From Earliella scabrosa (lineage: Eukaryota > Basidiomycota > Agaricomycetes > Polyporales > Polyporaceae), in NCBI GenBank assembly GCA_022605405.1, contig JABYQQ010000001.1, positions 1,798,001 through 1,862,000 of the forward strand: 64,000 nt of DNA. Reading direction: 5' to 3'. Positions 56,601 to 64,000 of this stretch are shown here, one piece after another. The notes under the pieces are model-generated. The model was not told the origin of the DNA. It saw only the letters and a list, made by a program, of their open reading frames with translations, and did not search any database. Position 1 is the stretch's first letter; the number at the start of each line of letters is the position of its first letter. The position numbers were made by a program, and so were the translations under genes.

Positions 56601-59032
56601 GCGTTTCGTCATACGCATATCGAATTCGTCCGAATGGAGGAGGATGTTCCTGACATGTGCAAGCAAGATTACAGACGCAGGACTGGCATCAGGTCGCCGC
56701 CGACGTACCCTGGAACGCTGCTGATATGATTTTAGGGTCATCGTATGACGTCCAAACTGGTACATCCCGTGGCCGACCTTCTGCGTACGGGCGAAGAAGT
56801 CGCTGTACGAGTCGAAGCTCCCAACGCCCCTCGGGAGGCGCACCTGCCATAGACCGTCGCGCGCGAGCCGCCAAGATGTGGGTCCGGGGGTGCACCGACG
56901 CGCCTTCATCGCAAGTCTCCAAGGAGCTTGTCATCCTCCACACACGCGCCCACAGCACGAAAACAGCTAGCGCCGTGCGCGCAGTGGTGCTGGGCGGACA
57001 TCCCGCCCCGGTCTCCCAAATCGCGATGGCTGAGACGGAGTGGCAGGCACGCGCGCTGGGCGCACTGTTGACGTCGGCGGCGCTTAGCAGGACTGCTGGG
57101 CGCGCTAGGCCATTTCCGAACGCGGTCGTCGTCGGCGCACCCTCGAGACGTCAGTGGCGTCGGTGGCGTCGATCCTATCGGCCGCGTGGTCGATGTGGAC
57201 GTCGTCGTCGACGGTCGACCCTCGTCGAAACGTCGAGAGGGCGGGTGCGCATGGCCGCAATCAGCAAGTCCCGACGTGCCCGGCACTGCGCTCGCTTCTC
57301 ACGAGGGTGACGTCAGCGGCCGCTTCCCAACGTGAAGCACCTCTGCATATCGACTTATCACCGCATGCGGTGGCGTGCTTCGAAGGCTCGAGCTGGGGTT
57401 CATCGGGGAAGCTCGGCATCGCACCGTCAGCGTTGGAGGTAAGAGCGCGGACGTCGGCATTGCTTCCATCGGTGAGTGAGCTGTCAACGTGTCAGGAAAC
57501 GGGGTGGATGGACGAGGAGGATGGAGTGGATTGCTTCGCTCTCGTAAAAATACCACACAGTGGCGTTCGTCGAGCGGCCTCTGCGGAACCTTCGTGCAGC
57601 ACAGTCCGTTCAACGAAGCTCGCTTGTTATCCGAACTGTGCTGCGCGAACGACTGCAGGTCTGCACGACCAAAGGCTCGTGCTAGTCCGAGTCGCTGCGA
57701 TCGTGGCGACTTGGTGGCGCCCCGACACTGTCACTGCGAAATTTTTTCTTCCTGGGACGAAACGAATTTTTGTCCTTGGCGGTGTTGGGAAGACGGGTTC
57801 AGAAGCAGCCACAGAGATTCTTGGGATCCGCTAGGCTTTTGCCTTCTGACAGATTGCTCAATTGTGAGCGATGCGGTCTTGGAAGTGGGGTGATGGGTTT
57901 AGACCCAACCCAACCCGCATGCATCCTCCCCCGTCTCCTTGGCAAGTACAAGCGAGAGCACCAACAGATCGGACCGAGTTCCGATGCGTGGCTCTCGGAA
58001 GTGTTTAACCCCCAAGTTGCGCCCCAAGAGAGACTGAAAATGATCCACAGCTGTCCCGAACAATCGGTCGCGTGCAATTGGGTGCCACCCCAGCACCGAC
58101 CCCTATTTCCTCACATTTTCCGCCACCGAGGGAGGCGGCCAGAGCGGCGTGCTCATGATCGCGGGCCAACGATAGGCAGCGTCGAGTGCGAAAACTGCTC
58201 GACCTTGTGACCTGCTGTCAGGGACGATCGCCGTGCACGTCGTGAGCGAGGGCACGGGCGGGATGATCAGCACAGGACGCGAACTGGAGATGGCGGTAGA
58301 CGTTCGCGCTGATCGTTTAGCGACGCGTTTGCATGCTCATCATCTCGAATCAGTCTCGTGCTGACCTGCGCAGCCACAGTGAGAGCGACAAGGGCTTTAT
58401 TTACGGCGCCAAGCGCGGTTCCGACGGGAATTTGAGGAACGGAAGGGGATGTGAGAACGCAGGGAGGGGATGCCGACCGACATGTGGACGATGGACAGAC
58501 CTCGTTTGGAGGGGGCGTGCAGGGACGAGGATATGGAAAGTTCAGATGGGAATTGGGCCATTTTGGCCCTGGAGGCATGGCGAGAAGATAGGAAATGCCA
58601 AAGAGGTGGGAGAGCGGCTGCAGGAGGATCGCAGGCCGACCTGCCGAACGACGAGGTAACATACAGCCGCCGGGATTAGGACCCCATATCAGAGACCTTG
58701 TGGCGAGCGTTTGGAGTCGCTTTCCAGCGCGAGAAACTGTCGCACAACGACGGGGAAATGGGCGAGGATGCGCACCCGACAAGGCACATCTGGAGAGGCG
58801 GGGGCGGGAGGAGAAGGTCGAGAAGCCTGCGCGGGGGAGGGGGTGGGGATGGGGGCGGGGGTCATAGCCGGCGGGGAGGAGCGCTTACACGGTGATCGGG
58901 TAAATGCCAGCATCTGCCAACACGATCAATCGGCTAAGTGCATCCCCCGAAATGGGCAGCAAATGTAGTTCGCCAGCCGTGGAGCTGGTCGGCGTCTTCT
59001 GATCAGCCTTGATGTTGCGGCCACCGTCCATG
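53605..59032. other. Long gene-poor stretch
   Basis: About 5.4 kb without a supportable gene. 56.7-57.3 kb is GC-rich with frames open on both strands. A minus-strand segment at 56740-56880 (VGSFDSYSDFFARTQKVGHG) reads protein-like but has no partner exons. 58.3-58.9 kb is purine-rich and G-rich. A perfect 22-bp palindrome lies at 55055-55076. Confidence 0.45.
55055..55076. repeat. Perfect 22-bp palindrome
   Basis: An 11-bp arm CATTGTAGTCG is followed directly by its reverse complement CGACTACAATG, with no spacer and no mismatch. It could be a dimer-protein binding site or a transposon excision trace. Confidence 0.9.
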
Positions 59033-59040
59033 TATATAAG
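59033..59040 (+). promoter_or_regulatory. TATA box of the sugar transporter
   Basis: TATATAAG 144 nt before the ATG, followed by a CT-rich tract (59056-59160) typical of strongly expressed fungal genes. Confidence 0.7.
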
Positions 59041-59183
59041 CGCAGTCCCCGCACTCGTCCTCCTTCGTCCTCTCTTCTCCCCGCTGTCCTTTGTTCTCGG
59101 ACGCGCGCCCAGTCGAGACAGGAACCCCTCCTCTCCTCTCCCCACTCCGACCCACGCGACTTCAACTCCCTCGCGCGCACATC

Positions 59184-61194
59184 ATGTCGAAAGAGAACGA
59201 GAAAGGCTCCATCAAGGAGCGTGAGTCCATCTCCGAGGACGGCAAGGGGCAGGACACTCTCAAGGCAAACATCAAGCTTGCCAACCCCCTCGTCGGTATT
59301 CCCCACGAGCAGCTCGAGGCCGATGCTGTCGAGTTCGCCAAGTCTCACGGACTCGGTCACCTCGAGGACGAGTTCCGCAAGGGTGCGCTCATCGCTCAGG
59401 ACCCCCTCGCGTTCGAGTCCCTCGCCCAGCTCAGCGAGGAGGACAAGGTCATCCTCCGTCGCGAGCTCACCAACCGGTGGGACCAGCCCCTCCAGCTCTA
59501 CTGGCTCGTGATCCTTTGCTCGATCTCTGCGGCCGTCCAGGGTGTACGTTTCGGACCCTTTCTTCTCGCGCATCGTGTCACTCATTTTCTTTTGACAGAT
59601 GGACGAGTCGGTCATCAATGGTGCCAACCTCTTCTTCCCGGCTCAGATCGGCATCCCACAGGACGTGAGCGATAACCAGTGGCTGCTTGGTCTCGTCAAC
59701 GGTGCTCCTTACGTACGTCCTCTTCCGAATGCTCCTCTCTGATACCGACATTGACATGCGCGCGCTTGATAGCTTTGCTGCGGTATCATCGGTTGCTGGC
59801 TCTCCGCGCCCATGAACAAGTGGTGGGGCCGTCGCGGGACGATCTTCATCTCGGCGTTCTTCTCCTTCATCACGTGTATCTGGCAGGGTCTCACCAACAA
59901 CTGGTGGCACCTCTTCATCGCCCGGTTCATGCTTGGTTTCGGTATCGGCCCCAAGTCCGCGACTGTTCCCGTCTACGCTGCTGAGTGTACCCCACCCGCG
60001 ATTCGTGGTGCGTTGGTCATGATGTGGCAGATGTGGACGGCGTTCGGTATTATGGTCGGTACGGTGATGAGCTTGGCGTTCTACCACGTCCCCGACCCCG
60101 CGGGCATCACTGGTCTCAACTGGCGTCTCATGCTTGGCTCTGTGAGTATCCTTCTTCGCGCGTCCAGAAATACTGTATTCTAATGCGTCCGTTAGGCCGG
60201 TGTTCCCGCATTGTTCATCATGTCGCAGGTCTACTTCTGCCCCGAGTCGCCCCGTTGGCTCATCTCCAAGGGTCGCTACCCCGAGGCGTACGAGTCCATC
60301 CGTCGTCTCCGTCGCTCGTCGATCCAGGCCGCGCGTGACATGTACTACATCCACGTCCTCCTCGAGGCCGAGAAGGAAATCCAGACCGGCCGCAACCTCT
60401 TCCTCGAGCTGTTCACCGTCCCCCGCAACCGCCGCGCGACGCTCGCCTCCGGTATCGTCATGTTCATGCAGCAGTTCTGCGGTATCAACGTCATCGCGTA
60501 CTACTCGTCCAACATCTTCGAGCAGGCCAACTTCACCCACATCCAGGCGCTCATCGCGTCGTGGGGCTTCGGCATGCTCAACTGGGTGTTCGCGCTCCCC
60601 GCCGTTTACACCATTGATACGTTCGGTCGCCGCAACCTGCTCCTCGTCACGTTCCCGCTCATGGCCCTCTTCCTGCTCTTGACCGGTTTCTCCTTCTACA
60701 TCCCCGAGGGAACCGGCCGTATCGCCACCGTCGCGCTCGGTATCTACCTCTTCGTCATCGCGTACTCGCCCGGTGAGGGTCCCGTGCCCTTCACCTACTC
60801 CGCCGAGGCCTTCCCGCTGTACGTCCGTGACACGGGTATGGCATACGCGACGTCGGTCCTCTGGTTCTTCAACTTCGTCGTCGCTATCACGTTCCCGCGT
60901 CTGCTCCACGCATTCACGCCCCAGGGTGCGTTCGGGTGGTACGCTGGCTGGAACATGATCGGCTTCGTGCTCATCCTGTTCTTCCTGCCCGAGACGAAGG
61001 CGCTCTCGCTGGAGGAGCTCGACCAAGTGTTCTCGGTGCCGACGCACATCCACGCGGCGTACCAGTTCAAGGCCCTGCCCCACAACATCAAAAAGTACAT
61101 CTTCCGCATGAAGGTCAAGCCCCTCCCGCCGCTGTACGAGCACGAGGGCGCGATTGGCGAGAAGACCTACGCGCCTGCTGGCGCTGGCCACTGA
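59184..61194 (+). CDS. MFS sugar/polyol transporter (sugar porter family, inositol-transporter-like)
   Basis: Proton-coupled or facilitative carrier of the plasma membrane. Four exons: 59184-59543, 59599-59712, 59773-60141, 60196-61194 (1842 nt, 613 aa). A hydrophilic N-terminus of about 105 residues (GIPHEQLEADAVEFAKSHG) precedes 12 predicted membrane helices. Sugar porter signatures: GMDESVINGANLFF (helix 1), NKWWGRRG (loop 2-3), PESPRWLISKGR (after helix 6), QQFCGINVIAYYS (helix 7), TFGRRNLL (loop 8-9), PETKALSLEELDQVF (after helix 12). The long N-terminus and NPLVGIPHEQL resemble fungal Itr-type/FST1-like carriers, but the substrate is not readable. Phase-0 introns fall after helix 1 and between early helices. 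Exons are strongly C-ending in codon choice, suggesting high expression. Confidence 0.94.
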
Positions 61195-61989
61195 TCGCCC
61201 GCTCTCGGTCTCGCTCCTCCCGGCGCCGCTGGATGCTCGCCGCCGTTGGTGTGGCGGGCGACGCGCCGCTGTGTACCAGTACTGGTCGAAGGTGGATGGT
61301 GTCGGATAGCGGTCTGACTCTAATCTCTAATGATATCCACGACTGTCACGCTGTACCATGTATTCATAGTAATTTCTGCTCTATCCTCCAAAATACATCG
61401 TTGCTTTGATGCCATTCAAATTTCAATCCGGTCGTGCCTTGTGCTTCGTGAATTCCCTGCCCACGCCCGACGGCGCGCGGAGGCATTTAGGTTCGAGGGT
61501 GTACTCGGGATAGACGCCCTGCGGACAACGGGCGGCGGTCAGGCGATGCGGGGAGAGCCAAGTCCGCACCTTGGACCTTGACCGCGACGTGCTCACACTT
61601 TGCTCTGCTCTGATGCTGTTTGACTGAAATTTCGCACCTTTTCTGTGGGCGTAGACGCACGTTTGTATAACTAGAACCCCTTGCTTCTTGCGTCACCGTC
61701 CAGAACACGCCGTCGCGGAGATAAACGCAACACGAGCAAACCTTGAGGCAAGTATCACATTCTCTGCTCTCCGCTCTCCGAGACTCGACGCGGCTCGCTG
61801 ACGCCTCTCTGCTTTTCTTGCTGCTCTCTGTCTGGTGCGCGTTGCTGGGGTTCGGTGTTGCGTGCTTCGTGATTGCGACCGCGCTTATCTGCGAACTCGA
61901 AATCTCTTGCGATGCGTATGAAACATCTAGTGAACCCAGTACGCGCAAAGACCCTGCGCAGACACTACGAATCATCGCCCTCGCCGATC
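61195..61989. other. Intergenic: transporter 3' end and DCAF7 promoter side
   Basis: No gene. TTGTATAACT near 61661 is a weak TATA-like element upstream of the WD40 gene. CT-rich tracts occur at 61760-61850. Confidence 0.5.
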
Positions 61990-63796
61990 ATGACACAGAC
62001 GACGACTCTCCAGTACGAGGCTCCATGTGAGTGCCCGCTCGTCTGTGGATTTCCGTCTGCGATCCCATCTCATCCCTCCCCGTCTCCTACTCTCCCTCTC
62101 GTCACCACACTCACAACTTCGCACAAATACCAATGCCTGTGTCCCTCTCTATTGGATGTCTACCTCTCGAATCTGCCAACGCCTTGAACCCGCCACCCAG
62201 GGCCCGTCTATGCGCTCGACTGGTGCAAGACCCCGGCGCCAGGGCAGCAAATGCGCCCGCGCTCGTCCTTCCGGCTCGGGATCGCCTCCCTAACAGCGGA
62301 CTACCGGAACCGGATCGCGATCGTCGGGCTGCAGGACGAGCGGGTGCTGGTCGAGGACGACGAGTACGGCGAGTACCCGGACTTTGTGACGCTCGTCGAG
62401 GCGCAGCACGGGTACCCGGCGACGCGGCTGCAGTGGCAGCCGGCGAGCGCGGTGAGCTTCAATTGGAGCCAGAAGGCGGCGGGCGCGGAGCTCCTGGCGA
62501 CGACGGGGGATGCGTTGAGGGTGTGGGAGTATGCGAGCGATGGGCCGGGGAGTGGGAGTGCGTATGTGGGGAGGGCGTCGGGCGGGGGTGGGCATCGGTT
62601 GACGTTGAAGACGGCGTTGTCTGGGGTGAGTGCTGCTGTTCGTCTGTCGCTTTATGTGTTTGTGGTCGGCCTATGGGGCGCATATAGTCCTCCGCATGAG
62701 TACAGAACGACTAGAGCATATCGTTCCTGGACAGATGCGTCCCTTAGGATCATCCGTCCCTCTTTCGCTGGACTGATCCACTTGCATACGGCGAACTTGC
62801 ACTGGATTGCAGTCACATCTTTCCATCATTGTTCGACGCAGTCTTGCTTTTGTCGATCCCTTCGTCCAGCGTTCTGACCAGTGTCACATCACAGCAAAGC
62901 AAAGTGCAGAACAACAACACTGGTGCACCCCTGACGAGCTTTTCTTGGAACGAGAAGTCTCCCAGTCTCATCGTCACATCCTCCATCGACACGACATGTA
63001 CAGTGTGGAACATCGACACATCCACCGCCATCACTCAGCTCATCGCACACGACCGCGAGGTGTACGACGTTGCCTGGCTTCCCGGGTCGACAGACATCTT
63101 CGTCTCCGTTGGTGCGGACGGGTCGCTGCGCGCGTTCGACCTGCGCAGTCTTGAACACTCCACTATTCTCTATGAAACGCCTGCCCCGAAGAACGTGCCT
63201 CCTCCATCGTCCTCACCGAGCTCTTCAGCACGACCGCCAACGTCCCCACTGCTCAGGATCGCGTTCAATCCCGCGGACTCGAACTACATGTCGACGTTCC
63301 ACATGGACGGCACGGACATCCAGATTCTGGACATGCGGAGTCCCGGACAGCCTGTCATGGAGCTGCGGGCACATCGCGCACAAGTGAACGCGCTGGGGTG
63401 GAGCTCGACGGATTCGCAGCTGCTCGGAACAGTCGGTGCGTGCCATCCTCCCTCGACCCTGCTATCCTCGCTCATCATCGCCCTTCCACCACCACCTGTG
63501 CTGTACCTGCAGCGGACGACTGCCAGCTGCTGCTATGGGACCTGTCCGGGCACACGTCGCAGAACCCTGCTGCGTCGCCGCGGAACGCGAGCACGGGGCT
63601 GAGCTCGCCGCGGCCGGACGCGAAGAAGCGGGTGATCACGGATCCGGTGATGGCGTACACGGGGGCGAGCGAGATCGCGAACATGGCGTGGTCGCCGCAG
63701 ATTGCGGGCTTGTCGATGCCGACGGGGCACACGACGGCGCCGGGCGAGTGGGTCGCGGTCGCGATGGGCAAGAGTATCAAGGCGTTGAAGGTTTGA
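61990..63796 (+). CDS. DCAF7: WD40 protein of the DCAF7/WDR68 (AN11/TTG1) family
   Basis: Seven-bladed beta-propeller scaffold; homologues bind DYRK/HIPK kinases and CUL4-DDB1. Four exons: 61990-62026, 62201-62625, 62895-63435, 63513-63796 (1287 nt, 428 aa; animal DCAF7 is 342). Conserved blocks: QYEAPWPVYALDWC, FRLGIASLTADYRNRI, APLTSFSWNE, SSIDTTCTVWNI, TQLIAHDREVYDVAW, SVGADGSLRAFDLRSLEHS, ADDCQLLLWDL and PVMAYTGASEIANMAWSP. The extra length comes from a Gly-rich insertion in blade 2 and Ser/Pro-rich inserts after LEHSTILYE and after the last GH...W-D unit. Intron 2 is unusually long for the window (269 nt). Early junction phases are confirmed by TGG (EAPW) spanning intron 1. Confidence 0.94.
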
Positions 63797-64000
63797 GCTG
63801 GTGTACGTCTTGTTTCAGGCTCTATGGTTCGCGGACGCTGTGCGATGCATTTGGATGGACTTGTGGAGACGATTTGTGGGACGACGGTTGGCTCAAGATG
63901 AACGACGAAGAGAACAAGACAGGTGAGTGTATGTATCTTAGACTCGCCGACATTTGGCGGGCTTACTAACTCGGGGAGCAGGCGCGAGCTTGAGCGGACT
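63797..64000. other. Right edge: 3' UTR of the WD40 gene
   Basis: 204 bases with no recognisable feature. Possibly a spliced 3' UTR, since GTGAGT at 63922 and a CTAAC-like branch near 63967 are followed by GCAG. Confidence 0.4.

Noticed and set aside
59578..61191. 537-codon open frame on the minus strand
   Set aside because: It is fully antisense to the sugar transporter; the translation is Glu/Arg/Asp-rich and arises from its C-ending codons.
1..64000. CRISPR arrays, rRNA or bacterial operon signals
   Set aside because: None seen; all recognisable genes are spliced eukaryotic genes or LINE ORFs.

Overview
The window looks like nuclear DNA of a filamentous basidiomycete, most likely an Agaricomycete. 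Genes carry many short (about 50-70 nt) GT-AG introns, exonic DNA is GC-rich, and the intergenic DNA holds a Tad1-like LINE. Species cannot be assigned from sequence alone. I rebuilt the gene models by hand from splice consensus, reading-phase arithmetic and family conservation. In every intact spliced model the summed exon length is a multiple of three.

Layout, left to right. 0-4.6 kb: one weak coiled-coil gene model, then a GC-rich stretch with open frames on both strands but no recognisable product. 4.6-8.2 kb: SSL1 (TFIIH p44 subunit, minus) and a zinc alcohol dehydrogenase (plus), divergently transcribed. 10.5-11.0 kb: a small lineage-type protein (minus). 11-17.4 kb: gene-poor. 17.4-19.6 kb: a peroxisomal acyl-CoA oxidase-like enzyme (plus). 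20.2-26.7 kb: two tandem Nha1/Sod2-type Na+/H+ antiporters (minus) with identical intron positions and a shared 5-nt microexon. The upstream copy carries a 20-nt deletion that breaks its frame. 28.0-28.8 kb: MPC2-type mitochondrial pyruvate carrier (minus). 33.1-41.7 kb: a nested transposon, in which a nearly intact 7.9-kb LINE (ORF1 with zinc knuckle; ORF2 with endonuclease, reverse transcriptase and RNase H) sits inside a roughly 0.67-kb TIR element flanked by TA. 42.5-43.3 kb: an intronless membrane protein resembling Apq12. 43.8-45.1 kb: a diverged direct duplication without clear genes. 46.0-46.7 kb: a small conserved-tail hypothetical protein. 48.4-50.3 kb: a secreted proteinase K-like subtilase (minus, 13 exons). 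52.3-53.6 kb: an alpha/beta-hydrolase. 53.6-59.1 kb: gene-poor, with a perfect 22-bp palindrome. 59.2-61.2 kb: an MFS sugar/polyol transporter. 62.0-63.8 kb: a DCAF7/WDR68-type WD40 protein.

The genes do not form an obvious pathway or biosynthetic cluster. They are a mix of housekeeping genes (SSL1, MPC2, DCAF7, Apq12-like), metabolic and transport genes (alcohol dehydrogenase, acyl-CoA oxidase, antiporters, sugar transporter) and an extracellular protease. The most unusual features are the 5-nt microexon kept in both antiporter copies, three apparent GC-AG introns, and the LINE-in-TIR-element nest with readable target-site duplications. No tRNA, rRNA or CRISPR array was recognised.
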